Shown here piece by piece: positions 52,098 through 60,895 of a stretch of DNA of 64,000 bases. The translations under genes and the position numbers were made by a program. A model generated the notes under the pieces. The model saw nothing but the letters and a program-made list of their open reading frames with translations. It was not told where the DNA came from and ran no database searches. How positions within the stretch are numbered: position 1 is the stretch's first letter; each line of letters begins with the position of its first letter. The stretch is from Actinomycetota bacterium (GTDB lineage: Bacteria; Actinomycetota; Actinomycetes; Mycobacteriales; HKI-0501), in assembly GCA_030840805.1 (NCBI GenBank), contig JAVEDU010000104.1:55788-119787 (forward strand), in the 5' to 3' direction.

Positions 52098-52837
52098 CAA
52101 CGCACTCCCACCGCCAGCTCTCCCGCCGCGCGCCCGAGTTGGACCCGCAGCTCCGCCACCTTGTCGTCGCTCATCCGCTGCACCGGCCCGGCCGCGCTGA
52201 GCCCGGCCACCACCGTGCCGGCCCGGTTCCGGACCGGGACGGCGACCGCCCGTACCCCCTCGTTGCGCTCCTGCTCGCTGAGCGCGTATCCCTGCTCGGC
52301 GATGCGGCGCAGCTCCTCGCGCAGCTCGTCCGGCTGCGCGATCGTGTGCGCCGTGTACCGCACCAGCTCCGTCGCGAGGACGCTCCGCAGCAGCGCCTCG
52401 GCGCCGAACGCGAGCAGGACCTTCCCGCAGGCGCTCGCGTGCAGCGAGCCCAGCGGCGACGGCAGGGTCGCCAGCCGGACCGCCGCGTCCTCCGGCTCGC
52501 GCCGGTCGAGGTAGAGCAGCTGCGACTCGTGCAGCACCCCGAGGTGGACGGTCTCGCCGCACGCGAGCACCAGCCGGTCCAGGACCGGCCGGGCCACCGT
52601 GAGCATCGGGTCCTTGCTCCCGGCGAACGCCCCGAGCGCAATGATCTTCGGCCCGAGCGCGTACTCCTTCGACGCGAGCTGCTGGACGAACCCCCGGCGC
52701 TCCAGGATCGTGAGGATCCGGTGCACCGTGGGCTTCGGCAGGCCGGTGCCCGCCGCGATGGTCGCCAGGCTGCTGCTGCCGCGGCCCGTCTCCAGGGCCT
52801 CCAGGATCACGAGGGCCTTGTCGATCGCTGTGTCCAT
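52097..52837 (-). CDS. IclR family transcriptional regulator
   Basis: A 246-residue regulator. The winged helix lies at residues about 8-65 (TIAAGTGLPKPTVHRILTILERRGFV) and the effector domain follows (GETVHLGVLHESQLLYLDRREPED, SLHASACGKVLLAFG, with YALSEQERNEGVRAVAVPV near the end). It is embedded between the HpaB-type gene and the flavin reductase in a single operon, so it probably controls its own operon through the 24-base palindrome at 54424-54447 and senses a pathway intermediate (inference). Confidence 0.92.
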   Translation of the reverse strand: MDTAIDKALVILEALETGRGSSSLATIAAGTGLPKPTVHRILTILERRGFVQQLASKEYALGPKIIALGAFAGSKDPMLTVARPVLDRLVLACGETVHLGVLHESQLLYLDRREPEDAAVRLATLPSPLGSLHASACGKVLLAFGAEALLRSVLATELVRYTAHTIAQPDELREELRRIAEQGYALSEQERNEGVRAVAVPVRNRAGTVVAGLSAAGPVQRMSDDKVAELRVQLGRAAGELAVGVR

Positions 52838-52869
52838 CGCTCCGTCCAGTGCTCGGGTCGAGCCCGTGG

Positions 52870-54315
52870 TCAGCCGCGACGCACGAGCAGGTGCTCGATC
52901 GTCTCGTGCAGGGCCCTCTTGTCGAGCGAGGCGTACCGGCCGGCCCGCAGCCGGGTCGGGTCACCGGCGTAGAAGCGCTCGTACTGGAGCTGGCGTGAGC
53001 CGAACCCGTCGCCGGCCAGGTCCCACGCGAGGCTGAAGACCGCCAGCCGACGGTCGCCCGAGGCGGAGCGCGCCTGGTAGAAGCGATCCAGGACCTCCTT
53101 CATCGGGCCGCTCATCGAGTCGGCCGCCGGGACGTTGATGAGGCCGCTGCCGCTGACCTGCTGGATGATCTCGACCATCCGCGGGTAGAAGAAGGGGGTC
53201 AGGCCGCGGACCGCGAGCAGGCCGTCCGCGTCGGGCACGAACGTGGACTCGTCCCACTTGTTCGGCTTGGCGTTGTACTCGGCGCCGGCCACCGCGCTCT
53301 TCATGATCTGGGCCAGGTCGACCATCTCGCCGAGCTTCTCCTGCACACCCAGGAACCCGTCGACGCCGATCGTGTCGGCCACGAGGGTGGCGATCGCCAG
53401 CGCGAGCTCGGCCTTGACGGTGGCCCGCGTGGTCGTCTGGTGCGCCGCGAACGTGGTCGTGTTGGTCGCGCGGTGGGCGGTGTTGGTCGCCTCCACGTCG
53501 CGGTAGAGGAACATCCGCTCCCACGGCACCAGGACCTCGTCGAAGATGACGAACGCGTCCATCTCGTCGTACCGGGTCGCGAGCGGGTGCCGGTCGCTGC
53601 CGGGGTGGGACAGCGGCTCGCGGCAGACCAGCCGCAGGCCCGGCGTCGCCACCGGGATCGCGAACGCGAGCGCGTAGTCCTCCTCGTCGGCGCGCAGCGG
53701 CGGCCCCGGGTGCAGCGCCACGACGATCTCGTCGGCGAACGGCGCGAGCGTGGCGAGCAGGCGCGCGCCGGACACGACGGCCCCGGCGTCGGTCTCCCGG
53801 ACCACGTGCAGCGCGAGCCCGGGGTCCGCGACCTCGGACACCGACTTCGACCGGTCGACCTGCGGGTTCAGCAGGGCGTGCGTCAGGCAGAGGTTCTGGC
53901 TGCCGACCAGGTCGTAGTAGTTCTCGATGTTCTTCTGGTACGCGGGCTCGCGCTGCCCGAAGAAGTCGCTCGCGATGCGCATCGGGGTGAGCATCGAGTT
54001 CATGAAGTCCGGCGAGCGGCCCATCAACCCGTGGGTGTGCTCGGCCCCCACCCGGAAGGCCCGGCCGCGCCGGCGGACGTCCTCGACCGACTCGGGGATG
54101 AGCAGCGACGTCGGCCAGACCTCGCCGCTCGAGTGCGTGAAGGTCAGGTCGGCCGCGTACCGCTCGTCGTGCTGCGCGTCGTACAGCGCGGCCATCGAGC
54201 CGATCGCCCCCGCGAAGGCGGGCTCCAGGGTCACGTCGTCGACCCGCCGGTCGCCCAACCACACCTCGCGCCCGTCCCTGAGCCCTTCGGTGTACTCCTT
54301 GCCGGTCCTCGCCAT
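52870..54315 (-). CDS. 4-hydroxyphenylacetate 3-hydroxylase family monooxygenase (HpaB-like)
   Basis: A 481-residue FADH2-dependent aromatic or acyl-CoA-like hydroxylase. RTGKEYTEGLRDGREVWLGDRRVDDV is the standard N-terminus, ENYYDLVGSQNLCLTHALLNPQVDRSKS and DEVLVPWERMFLYRDVEATN the core, and GLINVPAADSMSGPMKEVLDRFYQA the C-terminal flavin region (segments quoted separately). It needs a flavin reductase, provided by the 51585 gene in the same operon. ATG 54315 has GGAG five bases upstream. The substrate is probably a phenol but is not shown by the sequence. Confidence 0.92.
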   Translation of the reverse strand: MARTGKEYTEGLRDGREVWLGDRRVDDVTLEPAFAGAIGSMAALYDAQHDERYAADLTFTHSSGEVWPTSLLIPESVEDVRRRGRAFRVGAEHTHGLMGRSPDFMNSMLTPMRIASDFFGQREPAYQKNIENYYDLVGSQNLCLTHALLNPQVDRSKSVSEVADPGLALHVVRETDAGAVVSGARLLATLAPFADEIVVALHPGPPLRADEEDYALAFAIPVATPGLRLVCREPLSHPGSDRHPLATRYDEMDAFVIFDEVLVPWERMFLYRDVEATNTAHRATNTTTFAAHQTTTRATVKAELALAIATLVADTIGVDGFLGVQEKLGEMVDLAQIMKSAVAGAEYNAKPNKWDESTFVPDADGLLAVRGLTPFFYPRMVEIIQQVSGSGLINVPAADSMSGPMKEVLDRFYQARSASGDRRLAVFSLAWDLAGDGFGSRQLQYERFYAGDPTRLRAGRYASLDKRALHETIEHLLVRRG

Positions 54316-54423
54316 GTCATCTCCAGTCGGGGGTCGTCGTCGACCGGTCACCGGTCGGCCCTGCCGCGCCGGTCCGGCGGCGAGAGCCGCCCACGCCCGG
54401 CGCGCGTGTCCTGCTGCGTTCCG

Positions 54424-54447
54424 TCAGGTGGAACGCGTTCCACCTGA
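54424..54447. promoter_or_regulatory. Perfect 24-base palindrome, candidate IclR operator
   Basis: TCAGGTGGAACG followed by its exact reverse complement. The core TGGAACGCGTTCCA has the form expected of IclR-family operators. It lies 109 bases upstream of the HpaB-type gene, in the 262-base gap that must hold the operon promoter, and an IclR gene is the second or third gene of that operon. Confidence 0.65.
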
Positions 54448-54577
54448 GATCGAAGGGACTATGGCGAAGCACGGGGGCGGCGTCAACGGTTCCGGCCCGA
54501 TTCCCGCCGATGTCCCCCGTTCGGCCGAGGACAGACCGGACGGCGGGGCCTCGACCGGACGTATCGACCGCCACCAC

Positions 54578-55774
54578 TCAGGGCCCCGCGCCGCCGGGGG
54601 AGCTCTTCGTACGATGTACGGTAGACAGCACCGCGACCGCGACCACACCGGCGCCCGCGATCACCGCTCCGAACGGCACCGCCGTCCCCGGCCCCCCGAC
54701 GCCCACCAGCGGCGCCACCGACGCCCCGATCGCGAAGTGCAGCGCGCCCAGGATCGACGAGGCCGTGCCCGCGCTCGCCGGGAACCGCGCGAGCGCGAGC
54801 GCGGTGGCGTTCGGCAGCACGAACCCGAGGCTCGCGACCACGGCGAACATCGGCGGGACGAGCGTCGCGAGTCCACCGTCGAGCAGGACCGCACCGAGCA
54901 GCGACACCCCGCCGGCGGCGTGGACGGCCAGGCCGAGCGAGAGCAGCCGCCGCGGCTCCACCCGCGCGACCAGCCGGGCATTCACCGCGGTGGCCACCGC
55001 GAGCCCCGCGGCGTTGACCGCGAACAGCCCGGCGAACACCCCCGGTGAGGCACCGTGCAGGTCCTGGACCACGAACGGCGACCCCGCGATGTAGGCGAAC
55101 ATCCCGGCGAACGCGAAGCCGCACGCCAGCGCGTAGCCGAGGAAGGACCGGTCCCGCACGACATCGCGGACCACCCCCGGGATCCGCCGGAGCCCGCCCG
55201 CGGTCCGGCGCGCGGGCGGCAGGGTCTCCCCCAGCCACGCCCGGACGGCGAGGAACTGCAGCACGCCGACCGCGGCCAGCAGCAGGAAGATCGTCCGCCA
55301 GTCCCCGGCCGCCAGCACGGCGGTGCCGAGCAGCGGCGCGACGATGGGCGCCACGGCGAACACCAGCAGCAGCCGCGAGAACGCCCGCGCGGCCGCCGCC
55401 CCCGAGTACAGGTCCCGGACGACGGCGCGGGCGAGGACGACCCCCGCCGCCCCGGCGAACCCCTGCAGGAACCGCAGGCCCGTCAGCGCCCCGATGGTCG
55501 GCGCGAGCGCGCACCCGAGCGACACCACGGCGTACAGCGCGGTGCCCCCGAGCAGGAGCCGGCGGCGACCCCAGAGGTCCGACACCGGGCCGATGACGAG
55601 CTGGCCGACGGCGAGCCCCAGCAGGGACGCGGTGAGCGTGAGCTGCACCCGCACCGGCGGAGCGCCGAGGTCCGCGGCGATCTGCGGGAACGCGGGCAGG
55701 TACGTGTCGCCGGAGAGTGGGCCGATCGCGGCGAGGGTGCCGAGGAGGAGGATCGTTCCCCGCGCACCCCTCAC
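54578..55774 (-). CDS. MFS transporter (Bcr/CflA-like)
   Basis: A 398-residue membrane protein with 12 helices. GDTYLPAFPQIAADL is the usual first-helix segment of Bcr/CflA drug exporters, GPVSDLWGRRRLLLGG is MFS motif A, and GFAGAAGVVLARAVVRDLY the fourth-helix region. It could export a toxic substrate or product of the pathway. GTG 55774 overlaps the stop of the asparaginase-like gene (GTGA), placing it at the end of the ABC-importer operon. The end of the gene contains a TCGTAC-type inverted repeat (54607-54621). Confidence 0.9.
   Translation of the reverse strand: MRGARGTILLLGTLAAIGPLSGDTYLPAFPQIAADLGAPPVRVQLTLTASLLGLAVGQLVIGPVSDLWGRRRLLLGGTALYAVVSLGCALAPTIGALTGLRFLQGFAGAAGVVLARAVVRDLYSGAAAARAFSRLLLVFAVAPIVAPLLGTAVLAAGDWRTIFLLLAAVGVLQFLAVRAWLGETLPPARRTAGGLRRIPGVVRDVVRDRSFLGYALACGFAFAGMFAYIAGSPFVVQDLHGASPGVFAGLFAVNAAGLAVATAVNARLVARVEPRRLLSLGLAVHAAGGVSLLGAVLLDGGLATLVPPMFAVVASLGFVLPNATALALARFPASAGTASSILGALHFAIGASVAPLVGVGGPGTAVPFGAVIAGAGVVAVAVLSTVHRTKSSPGGAGP
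54607..54621. promoter_or_regulatory. TetR-type operator candidate 1
   Basis: TCGTAC-GAT-GTACGG, an inverted repeat with one mismatch. It is the same as the site at 60660-60674 at 13 of 15 positions. It lies inside the 3' end of the MFS gene, about 290 bases upstream of the HpaB-type gene. Confidence 0.4.
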
Positions 55775-56775
55775 GTCCCGCCGACGCGGTCGAACAACCC
55801 CTGGATCCGGTCCACGTCGGCGTCGCGCACGAGGGCGAGCGCCAGCAGGATCCGGCACTTGAACGGACCGAGGCTCTGGCCCGCCACGATCCCGGCGCGG
55901 CGCAGCTGCGGGCGCGGATGCACGCGGCCGGTACTCCCCCGGTACGACTGGCAGACCACCACCCCGGCGTCCACCGCCCGCAGCAGGGCGGCGTGCTCGG
56001 CCGGCGTCGGGAAGCCCGCGCCGGTCCCGGCGCTGACGAGGCCCGCCGCACCGGCCGCGACGGCCGCGTCGACGAGCACCTCGTCCGCGCCGGGGTAGGA
56101 GTACACCAGGTCCACCCGCGGGACCGGGGTCCCCGCCGTGACGTGGAGGGTCGGCGGCCGGCGCTCCTCCCGGTGCTGGAACACCACGCTGCCGTCGGGG
56201 TCGACGAAGCCCAGCGGGCCGAGGTCACCGCCGCGGAACGCGTCCGGGCCCGCCGTCCCGGCCTTGCTGACCTGCCGTGCGGACCAGATGCTGCCGTTCA
56301 GCGCCACCAGCACACCGCGACCGGCCGCCTGCGGGCAGGCCGCCACCCGTACCGCGTCCACCAGGTTCAACGGCCCGTCTCCGCTCAGCGCCGAGAGCGG
56401 GCGCATCGCGGCGGTGAGGACCACCGGCTTCCCGGTCTCGAGCACCAGCGACAGCAGGAACGCGAGCTCCTCCAGCGTGTTCGTGCCGTGCGTGACCACG
56501 ACGCCGTGAATCGCGTCGTCCGCCAGCACCGTGCGGACGTGCTCCGCGATCCCGAGGAGCCCCGGCAGGCCGAGGGCGTGGCTGGGCCCGGCGGGCGCCG
56601 GGACCTGTCGCACCACGGCGATCTCCGCGACCTCCGGGACCGCGGCCACCAGCTCCGCCAGCGACAGCCGCTGCGACTCCGCCTCGGTGTAGCCGGTCAG
56701 GTCGAGGTTGCTCGGCGACCACGCGGTGATCGTGCCGCCGGTGCCCACCAGGGCCACCTCCCGCGGCGGACTCAC
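55771..56775 (-). CDS. Asparaginase/glutaminase family protein with HGTNT motif
   Basis: A 334-residue protein of the L-asparaginase fold. LVGTGGTITAWSP carries the nucleophile Thr, and the Lys of the second triad is kept (ARQVSKAGT). The motif normally reading HGTDT is HGTNTLEELAF here, so the catalytic Asp (D90 of the E. coli type II enzyme) is Asn. AAMRPLSALSGDGPLNLVDAV is otherwise standard. Activity on asparagine is doubtful; another amide or an altered mechanism is possible. Both ends overlap neighbours (GTGA), between an ABC permease and the MFS exporter. Confidence 0.85.
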   Translation of the reverse strand: MSPPREVALVGTGGTITAWSPSNLDLTGYTEAESQRLSLAELVAAVPEVAEIAVVRQVPAPAGPSHALGLPGLLGIAEHVRTVLADDAIHGVVVTHGTNTLEELAFLLSLVLETGKPVVLTAAMRPLSALSGDGPLNLVDAVRVAACPQAAGRGVLVALNGSIWSARQVSKAGTAGPDAFRGGDLGPLGFVDPDGSVVFQHREERRPPTLHVTAGTPVPRVDLVYSYPGADEVLVDAAVAAGAAGLVSAGTGAGFPTPAEHAALLRAVDAGVVVCQSYRGSTGRVHPRPQLRRAGIVAGQSLGPFKCRILLALALVRDADVDRIQGLFDRVGGT

Positions 56776-57536
56776 ACGTTGTTCGCCCAGAACAGCCACC
56801 TGCGCTCCAGCTTCGCGTACCCGGCATTGATGACGTTGCCGAGCACGCCCAGGATGAACAACGCGGCGAACATGGCGGGGATGTTGAACAGCGACTGCCC
56901 GGTGAGCAGGTAGAACCCGATCCCGTTCTGTCCGCCGACGAGCTCGGACACCACCATCATGATCAACGCGATCGGCAGCGCGACGCGCAGACCGGCCGAG
57001 ATCATCGGCAGCGCGGAGGGCAGCACCACCCGCCGGATGATCTGCAGCCGGGACAGCCCGTACATCCGGGCCACGTCGATCCGCTCCTGCCGGCAGCTGC
57101 GGGCGCCGACCGTCGTGTTCACCAGGACGGGGAACAGCACGCCGAACACGATCACCGCGACCCGCATGCCGCCACCGAGCCCGAAGATCAGCACAGCCAC
57201 GGGGATGATCGCGACGGCCGGCAGGGCCCGCAGGAACTCCAGCGTGGGCTCGAGGAACTGGGCCACCCGGCGCGAGGAGCCGATCGCGATGCCCAGCCCG
57301 ATGCCGATCGTGCTCCCGAGCAGGTATCCGACGACGAACCGCTGGAGGCTCGGGAGCAGGTCGGACAGGGTGTGGTCGAAGAACCAGTCGTCCTTCAGCG
57401 TCTGGAACACCGAGCTGAGCGGCGGCAGGTACACGTTGCCCAGGGTGCGCCCGAAGTACTCCCAGGCGACCAGCAGGGCGATCGGCAGGGCCAGCGGCAG
57501 CAGCCGCAGGCCGAGGGACGAGAAGCGGGCCGTCAC
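56772..57536 (-). CDS. ABC transporter permease (NitT/TauT/SsuC-like), second
   Basis: A 254-residue permease with about six helices. The cytoplasmic loop contacting the ATPase is ERIDVARMYGLSRLQIIRRVVLPSALPMISAGLRVA (EAA loop), as in nitrate, taurine and alkanesulphonate importers. It starts at GTG 57536, overlapping the stop of the other permease, and ends in overlap with the asparaginase-like gene. Two different permeases imply a heterodimeric channel. Confidence 0.92.
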   Translation of the reverse strand: MTARFSSLGLRLLPLALPIALLVAWEYFGRTLGNVYLPPLSSVFQTLKDDWFFDHTLSDLLPSLQRFVVGYLLGSTIGIGLGIAIGSSRRVAQFLEPTLEFLRALPAVAIIPVAVLIFGLGGGMRVAVIVFGVLFPVLVNTTVGARSCRQERIDVARMYGLSRLQIIRRVVLPSALPMISAGLRVALPIALIMMVVSELVGGQNGIGFYLLTGQSLFNIPAMFAALFILGVLGNVINAGYAKLERRWLFWANNV

Positions 57537-58384
57537 CGTGCACCCCCGTCGCGGACGTCGGTCTTCCAGAACACGACTTTCCTCTCGAGAGCGGCGACCG
57601 CCAGGTTGATCACGTACCCGAGGATGCCGACGGCGACGACGCCGGCGTACATGTCCTCGGTACGGGTCGCGGTCTGCATCCGGACGATGTAGTAGCCCAG
57701 CCCGCCGCTGCTCGTGATGATCTCCACGGTGATGGCGAGGATGAGCGCGATGGCGGCACTGATGCGGATGCCCGCCGCGATGTTCGTGGCCGCGCTCGGG
57801 AGCAGCACCCGCCGGAGCACGGCCGGGCGGCTCAGTCCGAAGTTGCGGGCCGTGTCGACGGCGACCGGGTCGGCGTCGCGGACGCCGTAGTACGTGTTGA
57901 ACAGGATCGGCCAGAAGGCGGCGTACGCCGTCATCGCCACGCCGGTGGTCCCCCCGACGCCGAGGATCAGGATCGCGAACGGGATCAGGGCCACCGACGG
58001 CAGCGGCCGCAGGAACTCGATGATGAGCTTGAACGCGCTGAAGATCCGCGGCGAGGAGCCGAGGACGACGCCCGCGGCGATCGCGGCGACGGTGGCGAAC
58101 AGCAGTCCCAGCGAGAACGTCTGGAGGGTCTGGCCGGCGTCCCGGATCAGGTCGCCGCGGAGGAGCTCCGCGTACAGGGCCGCGAAGACCTCGCTGGGCC
58201 GGGGCACGTAGGCCGACCGGACGTACCAGGTGGTGAGGGCCTCGAGCGCGAGGACGAGCCCGACGGCGAAGGCCAGGCCCCGCAGGTTGACGCGGAACCG
58301 GAACTTCCTCGCCGGGCGGCGCGGTGTCGGCGCCGCGGCGGCACCGTCCGGCCTTACCTCGTTCTTCTCGGAGACGAGCGTCAT
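57533..58384 (-). CDS. ABC transporter permease (NitT/TauT/SsuC-like), first
   Basis: A 283-residue permease with a cytoplasmic N-terminus of about 35 residues and about six helices. The EAA loop reads AVDTARNFGLSRPAVLRRVLLPSAATNIAAGIRI (in parts). GGAAGG precedes ATG 58384. It pairs with the overlapping permease at 56772. It lies 112 bases after the binding-protein gene, with a hairpin in between. Confidence 0.92.
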   Translation of the reverse strand: MTLVSEKNEVRPDGAAAAPTPRRPARKFRFRVNLRGLAFAVGLVLALEALTTWYVRSAYVPRPSEVFAALYAELLRGDLIRDAGQTLQTFSLGLLFATVAAIAAGVVLGSSPRIFSAFKLIIEFLRPLPSVALIPFAILILGVGGTTGVAMTAYAAFWPILFNTYYGVRDADPVAVDTARNFGLSRPAVLRRVLLPSAATNIAAGIRISAAIALILAITVEIITSSGGLGYYIVRMQTATRTEDMYAGVVAVGILGYVINLAVAALERKVVFWKTDVRDGGAR

Positions 58385-58442
58385 GCGACTTCCTTCCCAG
58401 GCGCCGTCGCGCGGTCGGAACAGATGTGCTGTGCGGCGGCGA

Positions 58443-58484
58443 CTGCCGCCCGCACCCGGGTGTGCGACCCGGGGCGGGCGGCAG
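58443..58484 (-). other. Hairpin between binding-protein and permease genes
   Basis: An 11-base stem (CTGCCGCCCGC at 58443-58453, complement at 58474-58484) enclosing a smaller CCCGGG-type stem. It follows the binding-protein stop by 12 bases. Such intercistronic hairpins often stabilise the upstream mRNA, giving more binding protein than permease. Confidence 0.55.
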
Positions 58485-58496
58485 CCTCTGCGATCG

Positions 58497-59486
58497 CTAG
58501 TTCGCGCCCTTGGCGATGATGGTCTCGGCCTTCATCGGCTTCTTCAGGGCCTCGAACCGGTACATCACGTCGAGCAGCGGCTGGAGCAGCTCGGGCGACA
58601 CCTCGTCGCCGTAGGGCGAGAGCTCGAGGGCGGCAACGGCGGCGTCCGGCAGGTCCGCGTACTTCTGGAGGATCTTCTTGCGCTCCGCCTCGTTGGCCGG
58701 GTCGTTGGCCCACTTGTTGGTGTCCCGCAGCGCGGCGCGGAACTTGTCCGCCACCTCGGGGTTCTTCGCGATGTAGTCCTCCTTGCCGAACCACACCGTG
58801 TTGAGGAAGTCCTCACCGTTGTTCACCGCGTCGTACGGGCTGACGAGCCGGTGCGCGATCTTGCCGGCCTCCTGCTGGTCGGTGAACGGCGACACGACGG
58901 CACCGGCCGGGACCTGGCCGCTCTCCAGCGCCTGCCCGATCGCCGGGAAGTTCAGCGTCACGAAGTTGACCTTCTTGACGTCGACGCCCGCGTCGTCGAG
59001 CGCGGCGAGCGTGGACAGGTGCGGCAGCGTGTTCAGGGCGTTCACCGCGATGGACTTGCCGCCGAGGTCCTTGAGCGACTTCACGTCCTTCGCGCGGTCG
59101 GCCACCATCAGCCAGACGCCCGGCTTCTTCTTGGTGTACTTCACGCCGCCCGCGACGACGCGGAACGGGATGCCGGACGCCGAGGCGCCGGCGACCGACG
59201 TCGGCGAGGTCAGCGCGAACTGCGCCTTCCCGGACTGCACCGCCGCGGCGAGCTCGGGCACACCCGCGACGATCTGGACCTCGACCTCGAGGCCCTGAGC
59301 CTTGTAGAAGCCCTTCTCCTTGGCCAGGAAGCCCTGGGCACCCGAGTCGGCCGCGACCGTGGCGATCGTGATCTTGTTGCCCCCGGCAGCGCTGTCGTTG
59401 CCGCTGCCGCCACACGCGGCGGCGCCGGCAACCAGTGCCAGCCCGGCCAGCAGGCCGACGGCCTTCCTACCTCTTCCAAACGCCAT
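58497..59486 (-). CDS. ABC transporter substrate-binding lipoprotein (NitT/TauT/THI5-like)
   Basis: A 329-residue lipoprotein: LVAGAAACGGSG is the lipobox. The mature protein has the NMT1/THI5-like fold (FLAKEKGFYKAQGLEVEVQIVAGVPELAAAVQSGKAQFAL, in segments), as in binders for pyrimidines, sulphonates, nitrate and aromatic acids. The sequence does not fix the ligand. It comes second in the operon after the ATPase. Confidence 0.9.
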   Translation of the reverse strand: MAFGRGRKAVGLLAGLALVAGAAACGGSGNDSAAGGNKITIATVAADSGAQGFLAKEKGFYKAQGLEVEVQIVAGVPELAAAVQSGKAQFALTSPTSVAGASASGIPFRVVAGGVKYTKKKPGVWLMVADRAKDVKSLKDLGGKSIAVNALNTLPHLSTLAALDDAGVDVKKVNFVTLNFPAIGQALESGQVPAGAVVSPFTDQQEAGKIAHRLVSPYDAVNNGEDFLNTVWFGKEDYIAKNPEVADKFRAALRDTNKWANDPANEAERKKILQKYADLPDAAVAALELSPYGDEVSPELLQPLLDVMYRFEALKKPMKAETIIAKGAN

Positions 59487-59541
59487 CTCGGTTGGGTCCC
59501 TTTCGTGGGGGTGGAGAACTGGGTGGACGTGAAGTTGCGGA

Positions 59542-60417
59542 TCAGGCCGTGGAACGAGCGGCGCCGCGGGTACCGCCGCGCTGAGCGGAGAGCCCCATGA
59601 CGTCGTGGATGTGCGCGCGGATGCGCAGGAACTCCGGCAGGCTGCGGGTCTCGACCTGGCTGCGCGGGCCCGGCAGGTCGACCACGAGCTCCTCGGCCAC
59701 CGCGCACGGCGGCTTGCTGAGCACGAGGATCCGGTCCGCCAGGTAGATCGCCTCGTCGATGTCGTGGGTGACCAGCAACATCGTCATGCCGGAGTCGGCG
59801 AACTGCTTCTGCACGTCGAGGAGGGTGTCCTCCAGTCCCTCCTTGGTGAGGGCGTCGACGGAGGCGAACGGCTCGTCGAGCAACAGGATCCGCGGCCGGA
59901 AGGCGAGTGCGCGGGCGATGGCGACGCGCTGCTGCATGCCGCCGGACAGCTGACCGGGGTGGTAGCTCTCGAAGCCCGTGAGCCCGACGGTCTCGATCGC
60001 CTCCGCGACCCGCGCGGCCTTCTCCTCCTTGGAGAGGTCGCGGCGCTTCGCGAGGGGGAAGCGGACGTTCCGCTCCACGCTCAGCCACGGGTACAGCGAG
60101 CGGGTGTAGTCCTGGAACACCAGTGCCATCTCGGGCGGCGGCGAGACGATCTTCTGGTCGCGCAGCCGGACCTCGCCGGCGCTCGGCTCCAGGAGCCCGC
60201 AGATCATCCGGAGCATCGTCGACTTGCCGCACCCGGACGGCCCGACGATCGCGACGAAGTCGCCCTGGTCGACCGAGAAGGACAGGCCGTCGCAGACCAG
60301 CGGGCCGTCGTCGGAGTAGCGCTTCCGGAGCTCGTCGACGCGGAGGATCGGCGATCCGCTCGGTGTCTGCACGGCACTGCTCCGTCCCGTCGGGTGCTGC
60401 TGGAGGTCTGTCGTCAT
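59542..60417 (-). CDS. ABC transporter ATPase (NitT/TauT/SsuB-like)
   Basis: A 291-residue ATPase with Walker A VGPSGCGKSTML, Q loop VFQDYTRSLYPWLSVERNV, signature LSGGMQQRVAIARALA, Walker B ILLLDEPFASVD and switch His in LLVTHDIDEAIY. It is the first gene of the importer operon (60417 down to 54578). I chose ATG 60417 with GAAGGG upstream; the open frame runs to 60591 but the extra part is unlike the family. A TetR-type inverted repeat lies about 243 bases upstream. Confidence 0.92.
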   Translation of the reverse strand: MTTDLQQHPTGRSSAVQTPSGSPILRVDELRKRYSDDGPLVCDGLSFSVDQGDFVAIVGPSGCGKSTMLRMICGLLEPSAGEVRLRDQKIVSPPPEMALVFQDYTRSLYPWLSVERNVRFPLAKRRDLSKEEKAARVAEAIETVGLTGFESYHPGQLSGGMQQRVAIARALAFRPRILLLDEPFASVDALTKEGLEDTLLDVQKQFADSGMTMLLVTHDIDEAIYLADRILVLSKPPCAVAEELVVDLPGPRSQVETRSLPEFLRIRAHIHDVMGLSAQRGGTRGAARSTA

Positions 60418-60659
60418 GCTGGTCAACCCTTCGGTGGGGACGGCCTTGCCGGGCATGGGGCGGTCGCCCGGCGTCGACTTCACGAGAGAGGAATCGGTCG
60501 CACTCACCGGCGTGGGCCGGCCTGCCGGAGAGGTCCTGGCCCCGACCTTCCCGATGCGGTCCGGCGACCGCTCTGTCGCCGCGCCGAGCATCGGGTGGGC
60601 ATCGTCCCTCCGGTGTCCACGTGCCCGACCAGGTCGACCGGACGTGTAGATGCTTTGTA

Positions 60660-60674
60660 TCGTACGAAGTACGA
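60660..60674. promoter_or_regulatory. TetR-type operator candidate 2, ABC operon promoter
   Basis: TCGTAC-GAA-GTACGA, a perfect 6-3-6 inverted repeat in the A/T-richer promoter-like stretch upstream of the ABC importer operon. The TetR gene next door is the obvious candidate regulator. Confidence 0.6.
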
Positions 60675-60728
60675 GACGTGTGTCAAGGAACTCTCTGAGT
60701 TTTCACCCACCGCGTTTCCGGGACCGCT

Positions 60729-60754
60729 CGCACGCCGAGCGCGAGCGGCGTGCG
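60729..60754 (-). terminator. Hairpin after the TetR gene
   Basis: A perfect 9-base stem (CGCACGCCG at 60729-60737, complement at 60746-60754) with an 8-base loop, about 140 bases past the TetR stop. It is a possible terminator; the distance makes this uncertain. Confidence 0.35.
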
Positions 60755-60895
60755 CGTATTACGACAAAGACCCCCGGGTCGGGTGAAGGCGCCTGCCGCC
60801 CTGCTCGACCGAGGGTCTTCGTGACTCACTGTATGTGTTGTTGCGGTCTGGGTGACTGCTTTGGGATCACACCTGCCCCGGCCGGGGACCTCGGC

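Larger units (their letters stand above)
60418..60895. other. Intergenic region upstream of the ABC operon
   Basis: A 478-base gap between the TetR gene (ends 60896) and the ATPase gene, both minus strand. It is locally A/T-richer than its surroundings around 60640-60700, where the TetR-type operator sits, which marks the likely promoter. A hairpin at 60729-60754 probably ends the TetR transcript. The leader before the ATPase gene would then be over 200 bases long. Confidence 0.55.
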
